Assembly (NCBI GenBank): GCA_001995005.1
Contig: MDJN01000061.1
Coordinates: 1 to 17,809 of the forward strand
Source: Candidatus Parepulonipiscium sp. PG-Nun2H_MBin03
GTDB lineage: Bacteria > Bacillota > Clostridia > Lachnospirales > Cellulosilyticaceae
Length of the DNA stretch: 17,809 nucleotides
Direction: 5' to 3'
Shown piece by piece: positions 1-7,442 of the stretch; positions within the stretch are counted from its first letter, which is position 1; every line of letters starts with the position of its first letter. Position numbers and translations under genes: made by a program. The notes under the pieces were generated by a model that saw only the letters and a program-made list of their open reading frames with translations, made no database searches and had not been told where the DNA came from.

Positions 1-140
1 TATACAAAATTTGTGGATACAGCAAAGTAGAAATAAATGTTTGTATATTTTTAGGAACAAATTGCCAGTAAATACAGATTAAAGGAAATATCTTAGTAAA
101 ATTAGCTAAAATTATAATATTATACAAAAATATATTTTAC

Positions 141-169
141 TTGACAAAAATATTTAAATATTATATAAT
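141..169 (+). promoter_or_regulatory. Strong sigma-A (sigma-70-like) promoter
   Basis: A perfect -35 box TTGACA (141-146) and a perfect -10 box TATAAT (164-169) are separated by exactly 17 bases. The spacer is A/T-only. Transcription would start near 176, giving a leader of about 100 bases before the lipoprotein gene at 276. The leader holds an AGGAGG (198-203) that is not followed by any ATG, GTG or TTG at normal distance; the real ribosome site is GGAGG at 263-267. I see nothing else recognisable in 1-140, and no clear operator palindrome. Confidence 0.85.
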
Positions 170-275
170 TTTAGTCGGACAAAAAATAATTTTTGTGAGG
201 AGGTAATAATATTTACATAAATACGCACGTATAAATAAAAGTTATTCTGTATAAAAAAAACTGGAGGAATTTAAA

Positions 276-1325
276 ATGAAGAAAAGAATGGCATTAATTA
301 TGTCGCTGATGGTATTATCAGTAGCAGGGTGTTCTAGCTCTAGCGGATCTAGTTCAACAGACTCACAATCTAACTCATCTAGTAGTAGCAGTAGTAGCAG
401 TAGTAGCAGTAGTAGTCAATCATCAGATACAGCAGAAACATCAAGTGATGAGCCTCTTAAAATAGGATTAACATTATCATATAGAAACCAATTTGTATTA
501 CAATTAGAAGATGCGATTGAAAGCGTAAGAGACGACAATGTAACAGTTCAAGTATTTGATGCTGAAAATGATACTCAAAAACAAATTTCACATATACAAA
601 CTTGGAATACACAAGGATATGATGCTGTAATCGTAAAAGGTATAAATCCAGATGATGCAGGAGTAATTTTAGAAGAATCAGGAGATATGCCAGTAATATT
701 TCTTAATATGCAACCAAGTGATGATGGTCTGATTCCAGGAAAATCAATATTTATCGGTTCTGATAATGCATATGAAGGAAGATTACAAGGTGAGTATCTG
801 GTAGAAAGATTTATGGAAGACGGAGTAAGCGAAGTAAATTACTGCTTATTAATGGGACCATTAGGAACTGTTGCGGCAACTGAGCGTACTACTGGGGTAG
901 AAGAAGTTTTAGAAGCTTGTGATAGCATCCAATTTAATAAGGTATTTGAAGACGTTGCAGACTGGGATAGAGTTAAGGCAATGGAGAAAATGCAGCAATT
1001 TATAGGTACGGGGACACAATTTGATTGTGTTATTGCAAATAATGATGAAATGGCATTAGGGGCTATAGAAGCATTAAAGGCTGCCAATATGACAGATGTT
1101 GTTGTTGTGGGAATAGATGCAACAGATGTAGGAAAAGTAGCGGTTGAGGCAGGAGAAATGGCAGCAACTGTTTTCCAAGATACTCTAACGCAAGGAACAA
1201 CAGCTTATCATTCAGCTATAGCTATGATAAAAGGCGAAGAAATTCCTAATCTAGGAGAGGATGGAGTTACTATAAGAGTACCATCTTCATTCGTTGATAT
1301 AAATAATATAGCAGATTTTAATTAA
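276..1325 (+). CDS. Sugar-type ABC transporter substrate-binding lipoprotein (periplasmic-binding protein type 1, RbsB/MglB-like)
   Basis: Extracytoplasmic solute receptor, probably for a sugar or sugar-like ligand. Residues 1-19 are a lipoprotein signal peptide with lipobox LSVAGC (Cys19 lipidated). Residues 20-60 are a Ser-rich linker with a run of about 14 serines. The rest is a two-lobed type 1 binding fold: it begins KIGLTLSY, has YDAVIVKGINPDD in the first lobe, and has FDCVIANNDEMALGAIEAL followed by VVGIDAT in the second, the classic hinge-side motifs of the ribose/galactose receptors. GGAGG (263-267) lies 8 bases before the ATG. No permease or ATPase gene follows on this strand: the next genes are convergent. 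It is therefore an orphan receptor, or its transporter lies elsewhere; a signalling role is also possible. The ligand cannot be read from the sequence. Confidence 0.88.
   Translation: MKKRMALIMSLMVLSVAGCSSSSGSSSTDSQSNSSSSSSSSSSSSSSQSSDTAETSSDEPLKIGLTLSYRNQFVLQLEDAIESVRDDNVTVQVFDAENDTQKQISHIQTWNTQGYDAVIVKGINPDDAGVILEESGDMPVIFLNMQPSDDGLIPGKSIFIGSDNAYEGRLQGEYLVERFMEDGVSEVNYCLLMGPLGTVAATERTTGVEEVLEACDSIQFNKVFEDVADWDRVKAMEKMQQFIGTGTQFDCVIANNDEMALGAIEALKAANMTDVVVVGIDATDVGKVAVEAGEMAATVFQDTLTQGTTAYHSAIAMIKGEEIPNLGEDGVTIRVPSSFVDINNIADFN
381..416 (+). repeat. AGT/AGC serine-codon microrepeat
   Basis: A run of AGT and AGC codons, largely in the order AGT AGT AGC, encodes the polyserine linker between the lipidated Cys and the binding domain. 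Such a tract can change length by slippage in steps of three bases without breaking the frame, which would only alter spacer length. Confidence 0.8.
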
Positions 1326-1332
1326 TTATAAT

Positions 1333-1369
1333 AAAAAACCTTGGAACTAACTTAGCTCCAAGGTTTTTT
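1333..1369. terminator. Bidirectional intrinsic terminator between convergent genes
   Basis: A 13-bp perfect inverted repeat (1333-1345 with 1357-1369) surrounds an 11-base loop. Its arms start with A-runs and end with T-runs, so it gives a hairpin plus U-tract on both strands. It lies 8 bases after the lipoprotein stop codon and touches the TAA of the opposing flavodoxin gene, and so should end both the plus-strand gene and the long minus-strand heme operon. Confidence 0.9.
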
Positions 1370-1947
1370 TATATTCTTTCTTTAAATAAATTGGCTGCAA
1401 ATTTGATATCTAAATTATTAGGATGCGTTTCCGCTATTTGATACATTTTGATACGTTCAGGAGTCATAGCATGATTTTTGACAAATTCTGTATCAGCTAA
1501 TTTACCTTTTAGGATAGCCTTAACGCCTTTTTCTGAAGCGTCTGGGGTTTCGGTAATAGATCTGAAAAGTTCTAGAAATTTTGGATTAACTGCACCTTGG
1601 CAAATAAATTTACCGATTATTTCATTATTATCTTTTACTAAATCCTCGCCACGTACTAGACTATCTGCACCATGCTTAGAATCAGGATATGCTCCTAGAG
1701 TAGCAAAAATACCAATGCGCTTACCTGTAATAGTAGATAAAAATTTAGTTGCTTCTTTATTAGGGCTACCCTTATCTACCCAATACCCTGCTAATATAAC
1801 GTCATACTCAGCCGTGTTTTTGACGTTTTTCATATTGGCAAACTTAACTTCATGTTCAGTCATATCTTTTTTTATTATACTATAAATTCCTCCAGCCAAT
1901 TTTTTTGTATTTCCTGTTTTACTTGAATACGCTACTAAAATTTTCAT
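1369..1947 (-). CDS. Flavodoxin-family protein, last gene of the heme operon
   Basis: Cytoplasmic FMN protein that would carry electrons for a reductive step. The N-terminus has the FMN phosphate-binding loop, YSSKTGNTKKLA (residues 7-18), after a short beta strand, and a second flavodoxin motif, YDVILAGYWVDKGSP, near residues 48-62. At 192 residues it is longer than a minimal flavodoxin (about 140-160) and has a helical C-terminal extension (FLELFRSITETPDASEKGVKAIL and beyond). It is the last gene of the run and ends on the terminator. Related flavodoxins are known beside anaerobic heme- and bilin-processing genes (Fusobacterium HmuF, and BilS of the bilirubin reductase operon). From that context I infer a role in reducing heme iron or opening the porphyrin without oxygen. 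No radical SAM heme-cleaving enzyme is present in this window. A ribosome site (GGAGG-type) lies just upstream of the ATG. Confidence 0.85.
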   Translation of the reverse strand: MKILVAYSSKTGNTKKLAGGIYSIIKKDMTEHEVKFANMKNVKNTAEYDVILAGYWVDKGSPNKEATKFLSTITGKRIGIFATLGAYPDSKHGADSLVRGEDLVKDNNEIIGKFICQGAVNPKFLELFRSITETPDASEKGVKAILKGKLADTEFVKNHAMTPERIKMYQIAETHPNNLDIKFAANLFKERI

Positions 1948-1959
1948 TTTCCCTCCTGC

Positions 1960-3621
1960 TTATTGTTGAGCAATACTCATTGAATGAACTACATCTGCTA
2001 CGCTCATTGTAGAATGACGATGGCTTACAATTATTATTGTTTTCTCGTGTGCACTGTTACGCAATGCATTTAATATAATGCTCTCGTTTAAGCTATCTAA
2101 ATTGCTAGTTGGCTCATCTAATAAAATAATTGGGCTATCATGTAAAAATGCTCTTGCTATGCCTATTCTTTGTTTTTCGCCACCTGAAAGAGAATCTCCT
2201 AGTTCTCCTACCTTTGAATTAAATCCTTCTGGCAAAGTTAAAATAAAATCATATATACTAGCTTTTTTGCAAGCTTCTACTAATTCAAGTTCAGTTGCAT
2301 CTTGTTTTGCTACACGCAAATTTTCTGCTATAGTTTGATCAAATAAATAAGTATCTTGAGTAACAAACGATATATTTTTGCGTAAATCTGCTGTTGTAAT
2401 ATCAGATACGTTTTGGCTACCTATTAAAAGGTTACCACTTTGAACGGAATAAAATTGCATCAATAATTTAAGCAATGTGGATTTGCCACACCCGCTAGGA
2501 CCGCATATACCGAGAATTTTTCCAGAAGCAATTTCCAAAGATATATTATCTAAGATAGGTTGAACATTATAACTAAAGTTGACATCTTGGGCCTTTATGT
2601 TAAAGCTATCTATCATGCTGCCGTTTACTACTTCTTGAATTATGGGCTCTTCTTCTAATAAATCGAGAACACGTTCACCACTAGCCAGTGTCTGCAGTAA
2701 GTTATTAGATAAATTACTAAGTGCAACCACAGGCCCGTAGGAACTCATAAGCATTATTATAGAAATTAATAAACCGTCAAATTGTATTATTCCGTTATTC
2801 ATTAATATTACACCAGTAAATAACATAATTGTTGAAAATCCTAGTAATACACTTTCAGTAATTGCTTTTGAAATTCCTTCATGGGCACGAATTTTTGCAT
2901 GGCTCGTATCTAGCATTTTGCTTCTTTCTAAAATGCCAAATTCTCTATCACTTGCTATGTCAAAGAGTAAGACTTCTTGCATTCCACGCAACGACTCTAA
3001 AAAATACTGATTTAATTCACCAACGTCTGCCCGATATTTACGCCCGCTTTCTCTTACATGTTTGGCTGTACAGTAAGGTATTATAGCACCGATACTAAGA
3101 TAAGCCATAAGGGCAACAAATGCTAAGATAATTGAATATTGACTAATTAATACACACATAATAATTGATGTAGTAACTGCAATTATTATAGGAGCAATAG
3201 TATGAGCATAAAACACTTCTAATAGTTCAATATCAGATGTTAAAAGAGCCATAACTTGCCCATTTTCTTTACTATCTGTTTTGCTAGGGGCAAGTATCCT
3301 TAAAATTCTAAATACTTTATCTCGGATAAATGCAAGCAATTTAAACGCAATATAATGACCGCTTGATTGCTCTAAATATCTAAGTATACCTCGACTAATA
3401 GATAATACTACTAGCCAAATGCAGATTATCCTAAATGAATCGGATTGTAAAGCATTATGCGGGTATAGTCCATTCAAAATACCATACGCTCCAAATACAG
3501 TAATAAATATTGCAGATAAGAAGCCAAGAATTCCCATAGTAATTGTAACTAGCATAATGCCCGTAAACGGTTTTACGAGGGCAAGCAGTTTGAGCATAAT
3601 TTTCAATCCATTTCTATTCAT
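1960..3621 (-). CDS. Exporter-type ABC half-transporter, second subunit (CydC-like)
   Basis: Fused membrane domain plus ATPase, 553 residues. I place the start at the ATG at 3621 (MNRNGLKIMLKLL): it is preceded by GGAGGGCAAGGTA, whereas a longer open frame to 3690 has no such site and runs far into the upstream gene. Residues 1 to about 320 hold about six membrane segments. The ATPase has Walker A GPSGCGKST (374-382), signature LSGGEKQR (478-485), Walker B IILLDE (498-503) and switch His534. The start overlaps the stop codon of the preceding half-transporter by 8 bases, so the two are translationally coupled and almost certainly form a heterodimer. The C-terminus stops about a dozen residues after the H-loop region and lacks the usual tail (a GxxxExGxHxEL-type segment), which its partner has. 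Substrate unknown. The operon suggests heme, a heme product or a thiol reductant. Confidence 0.85.
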   Translation of the reverse strand: MNRNGLKIMLKLLALVKPFTGIMLVTITMGILGFLSAIFITVFGAYGILNGLYPHNALQSDSFRIICIWLVVLSISRGILRYLEQSSGHYIAFKLLAFIRDKVFRILRILAPSKTDSKENGQVMALLTSDIELLEVFYAHTIAPIIIAVTTSIIMCVLISQYSIILAFVALMAYLSIGAIIPYCTAKHVRESGRKYRADVGELNQYFLESLRGMQEVLLFDIASDREFGILERSKMLDTSHAKIRAHEGISKAITESVLLGFSTIMLFTGVILMNNGIIQFDGLLISIIMLMSSYGPVVALSNLSNNLLQTLASGERVLDLLEEEPIIQEVVNGSMIDSFNIKAQDVNFSYNVQPILDNISLEIASGKILGICGPSGCGKSTLLKLLMQFYSVQSGNLLIGSQNVSDITTADLRKNISFVTQDTYLFDQTIAENLRVAKQDATELELVEACKKASIYDFILTLPEGFNSKVGELGDSLSGGEKQRIGIARAFLHDSPIILLDEPTSNLDSLNESIILNALRNSAHEKTIIIVSHRHSTMSVADVVHSMSIAQQ

Positions 3622-5350
3622 TACCTTGCCCTCCTTTATAAATTTCTTCAAGCTTTGCTTGAGCCATAAACAGCTTATGATACACTCCATGGTTAGCTAA
3701 TAATTCTTTATGTGTACCAGTTTCAACTAAAACTCCTTTTTCTAGTACAAATATTTTATCACTAGGGATTACATTAGCAAGTCTATGCGAAATTAATAAT
3801 ACTAACTTATGTTTAGCTAGATTTAACATAACATTATTAAATATAGTTTCACTTTCGATATCAATATTTGATGTTGCCTCATCAAATATATAGATACTAG
3901 CATCTCTAATCAATGCACGGGCAAGTGCGAGGCGTTGTCTTTGGCCACCTGATAAGTTGCTACCATTTTCTAATAGTATATAATCTAACCCGCCCTTTGA
4001 TTTAATCTCTTCTATAAGACATACTTGCTTAAGAGCCAAAAGTAACATCTCATCTGTAGCATCTTTATTAGCAATGCATAGATTATCACGAATTGTTCCC
4101 CGAAATAAATAGTTTTGATGCTTTACGATACACATATTAAGTGATTGTTCAGATATATTATTTAGGCTAACTCCGCCTATAGTAATTTCACCTAGATAAT
4201 CAGTTTGAAAACCCATTAATAAGGAAACTATAGTAGATTTACCACATCCAGATTTTCCTACAAAAGAAAATAGCCCAGTTTCATTAGTAGATAAACTTAT
4301 ATCCTTTAAAATTTGCCTACTATCATCGTACGCAAAAATTAGATTATTAATTTCAATTTTCCCTGGAGTAAATTTTTCATCCCGAATAATTTCAGTAACG
4401 CAGTTTGAGTCGATTATTTCAAATATACTTTGTGCAGCAGAAACTCCATTCATAGCAACATGAAAATATGAACCTAATAATCGCATAGGGATAAAAAATT
4501 CACTAGTAACTAATATAAAAAATATGCACTGACAAAGAGTAAGTTCACCGTTATAAAATGCAAATAGGCTAAAACCTATGCCCAAAGCTGCACCGCCATA
4601 TGCTATTAAATCCATTAATGTTATAGAATTAAGTTGCATAGTAAGCACTTTCATTGTAATTTTACGAAAATGTTCTGCATCTTTATTCATTTGCTTATGA
4701 TATGCTTCGTCAGCACCATATACCTTTAAAGTAGTCAGTCCAGATAGATTATCTAAAAAATGATCTCCTAGTGCAGTATAAGAACTCCAGTATTTTTTAA
4801 ATAATCGTTTAGCAAATTTATTTACTGCTATAATAGACATAGGGATTAAGGGTACGCATATAAGTAAAATTAGAGCCACTTTAATATTCATAGTACCTAA
4901 TACTATAAATAAAGTTAATGGAGCAAGCATACTATAAAAAAATTGTGGAAGGTATCTTGCAAAGTATATTTCGATTTGTTCTACGCCTTCTGTAGATACT
5001 TGAATTACCTTTGATGTACTAACCACTTTATTATAGTTAAGACCCAATGCTAGAAGTTTATGATATATCTTTTGGCGCAAGTCATTTTTTATAGTACGAC
5101 TTGCATAGTATGAAGCTTTGGTTGCCTTTACGGAACTAAGACTTCTAATAATAATTGCTATGATAATAGTTACTAATGATTTTATTAAGTATGGGGTGGT
5201 TATTTCACCTATATATGCACATTGTAGTATATGGGCAAATGTAAATAGTGCAATCATATTAAATATTAATCCAATCCATTGATATAAAACTGTATATCGT
5301 ACAAATTTCATACTAGTAGGCGATGTTTTGATAAGCCGTTTATTAATCAT
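3614..5350 (-). CDS. Exporter-type ABC half-transporter, first subunit (CydD-like)
   Basis: Fused membrane domain and ATPase, 578 residues, partner of the gene that overlaps its end. The N-terminal half has about six hydrophobic segments, including LIFNMIALFTFAHIL and LALGLNYNKV-type loop regions of the exporter fold. The ATPase domain has Walker A GKSGCGKST (365-373), signature LSGGQRQR (466-473), Walker B IYIFDE (486-491), switch His522 and the normal C-terminal tail ETGTHKELL. The ATG at 5350 is preceded by GAAGGGA, a moderate ribosome site. The pair resembles CydDC, which exports cysteine and glutathione and is known to interact with heme, and also resembles the paired exporter-type ABC genes that follow the heme import genes of the streptococcal shr-shp-hts locus. 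Direction of transport and substrate are not decidable from sequence. Confidence 0.85.
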   Translation of the reverse strand: MINKRLIKTSPTSMKFVRYTVLYQWIGLIFNMIALFTFAHILQCAYIGEITTPYLIKSLVTIIIAIIIRSLSSVKATKASYYASRTIKNDLRQKIYHKLLALGLNYNKVVSTSKVIQVSTEGVEQIEIYFARYLPQFFYSMLAPLTLFIVLGTMNIKVALILLICVPLIPMSIIAVNKFAKRLFKKYWSSYTALGDHFLDNLSGLTTLKVYGADEAYHKQMNKDAEHFRKITMKVLTMQLNSITLMDLIAYGGAALGIGFSLFAFYNGELTLCQCIFFILVTSEFFIPMRLLGSYFHVAMNGVSAAQSIFEIIDSNCVTEIIRDEKFTPGKIEINNLIFAYDDSRQILKDISLSTNETGLFSFVGKSGCGKSTIVSLLMGFQTDYLGEITIGGVSLNNISEQSLNMCIVKHQNYLFRGTIRDNLCIANKDATDEMLLLALKQVCLIEEIKSKGGLDYILLENGSNLSGGQRQRLALARALIRDASIYIFDEATSNIDIESETIFNNVMLNLAKHKLVLLISHRLANVIPSDKIFVLEKGVLVETGTHKELLANHGVYHKLFMAQAKLEEIYKGGQGNE

Positions 5351-5380
5351 TTTGATATTCCCTTCTAAAAATAAAATCTC

Positions 5381-5914
5381 TTATGAAGTCTTAAATTTTT
5401 TCAGTAGTATACCCATTATAGCTATACATATTCCTATAACTAATAAAATTGTATTACTAGAAGACTTTTCAGGTGTATAAGTTTCTATTAATACTAGTGT
5501 TTCAGGTAATAAACCTACTTCATACTCTACATTTAAATCCATAACAATTACATACATAGCAACACTTATAGTATCTTCTAATGAATTTACGACAAATTCT
5601 ACAGTCATTAAATTATTTTCACTATCTTCAAAGATTATATCATGAGGCACTACCTCTCCATTAACTTTTATTGTGAAATTGCCCATATATTGAGTATTAT
5701 TAAAACTAAGTTGAAGTAATAAAGTATTATTTTGCTGTATAACCCCTGTTTTTTCTTCCATATAAGCTCTAGACATTGCTACTCCTATAGGATTGTCATG
5801 GATAGTTATATTATCCATTTCGTATACACCGTCTGCGTCTAATGAGTGTGCGTAAACAGGTAGTAAAAGTATAAAACTTAGTACTATTGCAATAAGTGAT
5901 AAATATTTTTTCAT
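5381..5914 (-). CDS. Membrane-tethered Shp-type heme-binding protein (short paralogue)
   Basis: 177 residues from the ATG at 5914 (MKKYLSLIAIVL), chosen because AAGGAG (5920-5925) lies just before it and a signal peptide follows at once; a longer frame to 5956 would put 14 charged residues ahead of that signal. Residues 1-22 are a signal peptide, 25-145 a beta-rich domain of the Shp/NEAT class, and about 153-171 a membrane helix followed by KKFKTS. There is no LPXTG. Conserved features shared with the paralogue ending at 10121 are GVAMSRAY (Met47), NNTQYMG, and a second Met in YVIVMDLNVEYEV (Met125). Streptococcal Shp holds heme between two methionines, so Met47 and Met125 are the candidate ligands. 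Inferred role: pass heme from NEAT surface proteins to the lipoprotein receptor. Confidence 0.8.
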   Translation of the reverse strand: MKKYLSLIAIVLSFILLLPVYAHSLDADGVYEMDNITIHDNPIGVAMSRAYMEEKTGVIQQNNTLLLQLSFNNTQYMGNFTIKVNGEVVPHDIIFEDSENNLMTVEFVVNSLEDTISVAMYVIVMDLNVEYEVGLLPETLVLIETYTPEKSSSNTILLVIGICIAIMGILLKKFKTS

Positions 5915-5933
5915 GAATTCTCCTTGAAATATA

Positions 5934-7013
5934 TTATTTTTGCGTCTCGTCTTCACTTGGGGTAGATTTATCAGTTTCTTCTATTATAATACTCGAATCT
6001 ACTATAGACTCATCAACAGAGACTATAGACTCGTCGACAGAAGTTACAGATTCAGTATTTGAAGTATCTGATTTTGATCGCTTAGACATTACGGTTGCAC
6101 CTGCAACTCCTGCTACTACTACAGCACCTAAGATCATCATTGTTGAATTATTAGAGGTTGATTCAGTTGTATTACTACTTGTAGTTTGAATGGTTATCTC
6201 TTCTTCGATTACATCGTCTTCAATTACATCGTCTTCAATTACATCGTCTTCAATTACATCTTCTTCAATTACATCTTCTTCGACTACATCTTCTTCGACT
6301 ACTTCTTCTACAGGTTCAGGTTCAACGACAGGTTCAGGTTCAACGACAGGTTCAGGTTCAACGACAGGTTCAGGTTCAACGACAGGCTCAGGTTCAACGA
6401 CAGGCTCAGGTTCAACGACAGGCTCAGGTTCAACGACAGGCTCAGGTTCAACGATAGGTTCAATTATAGGCTCTGGCTCGACTATAACAGGTGAAAGTGA
6501 TGTTGCTTCTCGGATAATTACCCTAAACGCAGGGTTAGTATATCCCATAGCTGCGATTACTGCCCTTACATAAACTGTTGCTTCATTAGTTATAACTTGA
6601 ACTTCCCAAGCTTCTACAACCTCGCCACCTATCTCAGCGTAAGTTAACGTTTTATTTAATAATTGCCAGTTACCATTAGCATCAAGGTATTCAACCTCGC
6701 CAATTGTGTCTTCAAATGTAAAACCGTTCATGCTAGGATTTTTAGCAATATATAACGTAATATATGATGTTCCATCTGCGATTTTCATATTTACATTATA
6801 AGGTAGAAAATTTCTACACATTGAATCTTCGTCTTTAAATTCTTGCCAAACATCGATTTTAGCCATATATTCGCCATCAGTAAATATATTTAAGTTTGTA
6901 TTTGCTGAAACTTGTGTTATTGTATTTGCAAGTGCAGTGTATGTAAACGGGGTTGTTTGCAATAAGGCCAATCCCGTTAACAGTAAAAAGGTTTTTTTAA
7001 ATTTTTTATGCAT
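5934..7013 (-). CDS. NEAT-domain heme-binding protein with a long acidic/proline spacer and C-terminal membrane helix
   Basis: 359 residues. A signal peptide ends near residue 29 (TALA/N). A single NEAT domain spans about 45-170, opening with DGEYMAKIDVW and the lip motif DEDSMCRNFLP (Met65, Cys66), then TLYIAKNP, and closing with YVRAVIAAMGYTNPAFRVI (Met156). Residues 177-285 are a low-complexity spacer: eight or so EPEPVV units, then EEDVI/EDDVI units. A membrane helix follows (about 292-310, MMILGAVVVAGVAGATVM), then a short charged tail (SKRSK) and a cytoplasmic Ser/Asp-rich end. No sortase motif is present, so it is held in the membrane, with the stiff spacer pushing the NEAT domain outwards through the wall. 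AAGGAG precedes the ATG. The classical NEAT heme tyrosine motif YxxxY is absent at the final strand; the Met in AAMG occupies that place. Confidence 0.85.
   Translation of the reverse strand: MHKKFKKTFLLLTGLALLQTTPFTYTALANTITQVSANTNLNIFTDGEYMAKIDVWQEFKDEDSMCRNFLPYNVNMKIADGTSYITLYIAKNPSMNGFTFEDTIGEVEYLDANGNWQLLNKTLTYAEIGGEVVEAWEVQVITNEATVYVRAVIAAMGYTNPAFRVIIREATSLSPVIVEPEPIIEPIVEPEPVVEPEPVVEPEPVVEPEPVVEPEPVVEPEPVVEPEPVVEPEPVEEVVEEDVVEEDVIEEDVIEDDVIEDDVIEDDVIEEEITIQTTSSNTTESTSNNSTMMILGAVVVAGVAGATVMSKRSKSDTSNTESVTSVDESIVSVDESIVDSSIIIEETDKSTPSEDETQK
6201..6305 (-). repeat. 15-bp tandem repeat coding for acidic EEDVI/EDDVI units
   Basis: About seven near-identical 15-bp units (plus-strand unit close to ACATCGTCTTCAATT) encode the acidic half of the spacer of the tethered NEAT protein. 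Differences between neighbouring units are single bases such as ATCGTC against ATCTTC. All changes in copy number keep the frame. Confidence 0.85.
6311..6454 (-). repeat. 18-bp tandem repeat coding for EPEPVV units
   Basis: Exactly eight 18-bp units in a row. The first four (6311-6382) carry CAGGTTCAGG and the next four (6383-6454) carry CAGGCTCAGG; apart from that one base the units are identical. This block pattern points to recent copying in groups rather than selection on each codon. It encodes the Pro/Glu spacer of the NEAT protein. It is also the cause of open but meaningless frames on the plus strand here. Confidence 0.92.
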
Positions 7014-7041
7014 GATTTTGCTCCTTTATTGTGGATAAAAA

Positions 7042-7422
7042 TTAAATTTTTGATGACTCTTCTTTAATCGTTTTAATTCTAAAGAAGAAATAGTAATATT
7101 TAAAGATAATTAAGAAAACAATAAATACTCTTGCATGCAAATTATCTAATAAAAATAATGGAAACATTAGCATAAATGAAGCAAATCCTAATGTACATAG
7201 CTTAGTTTTTAATGTCATAGACCTGCTTTCTACAAATGACTCTAGGTGTTTTTTATATATTTTTGTACTTATAAAGTAGTCATGTAGTCTCTTAGAGGCT
7301 TTTGCATAACAAACAGATGTTAAAAGTAAAAAAGGTACTGTAGGTAAGATAGGAAAAAAGGCACCTATTATACCTAAGATTAACGATAATGTGCCGATTA
7401 AAGCATAAACAATTTTCATCAT
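7042..7422 (-). CDS. DUF454 (YbaN-like) small membrane protein
   Basis: 126 residues with two or three hydrophobic segments: an N-terminal pair including LILGIIGAFFPILPTVPFLLL, the DUF454 hallmark (GxFLPxLPTxPFLLL), followed by a CYAKASKRLHDYFIS-type loop that is also typical, and a C-terminal segment around residues 77-110. Its function is not known in any organism. It lies between the heme ATPase and a tethered NEAT gene with short gaps, so it is co-transcribed with heme uptake. AAGGAG sits 7-8 bases before the first of two adjacent ATGs, which I take as the start. Confidence 0.85.
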   Translation of the reverse strand: MMKIVYALIGTLSLILGIIGAFFPILPTVPFLLLTSVCYAKASKRLHDYFISTKIYKKHLESFVESRSMTLKTKLCTLGFASFMLMFPLFLLDNLHARVFIVFLIIFKYYYFFFRIKTIKEESSKI

Positions 7423-7442
7423 AAAATTTCTCCTTACATTGA

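Noticed and set aside
1..275. Fur-type iron box near the plus-strand promoter
   Set aside because: No 19-bp GATAATGATTATC-like palindrome could be found. The heme operon's own promoter is missing, so iron control cannot be judged here.
3622..3690. Longer start for the second ABC half-transporter (MECIISCLWL...)
   Set aside because: It overlaps the upstream gene by 77 bases, has no ribosome site, and adds residues outside the family's pattern; the ATG at 3621 has GGAGGG before it.
5915..5956. Longer start for the short Shp-type protein (MKTRRKNN...)
   Set aside because: It would place a charged stretch ahead of a good signal peptide and overlap the upstream gene; AAGGAG at 5920-5925 marks the ATG at 5914.
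6201..6454. CRISPR-like regular repeats
   Set aside because: Units of 15 and 18 bases are directly adjacent with no spacers and stay in the coding frame, so they are protein-coding tandem repeats.
6186..6573. Long plus-strand frames of 102 and 127 residues made of FNDR and TGSGS units
   Set aside because: They are shadows of the EPEPVV and EDDVI repeats of the minus-strand NEAT gene. They have no ribosome site and their composition comes only from the repeat unit.
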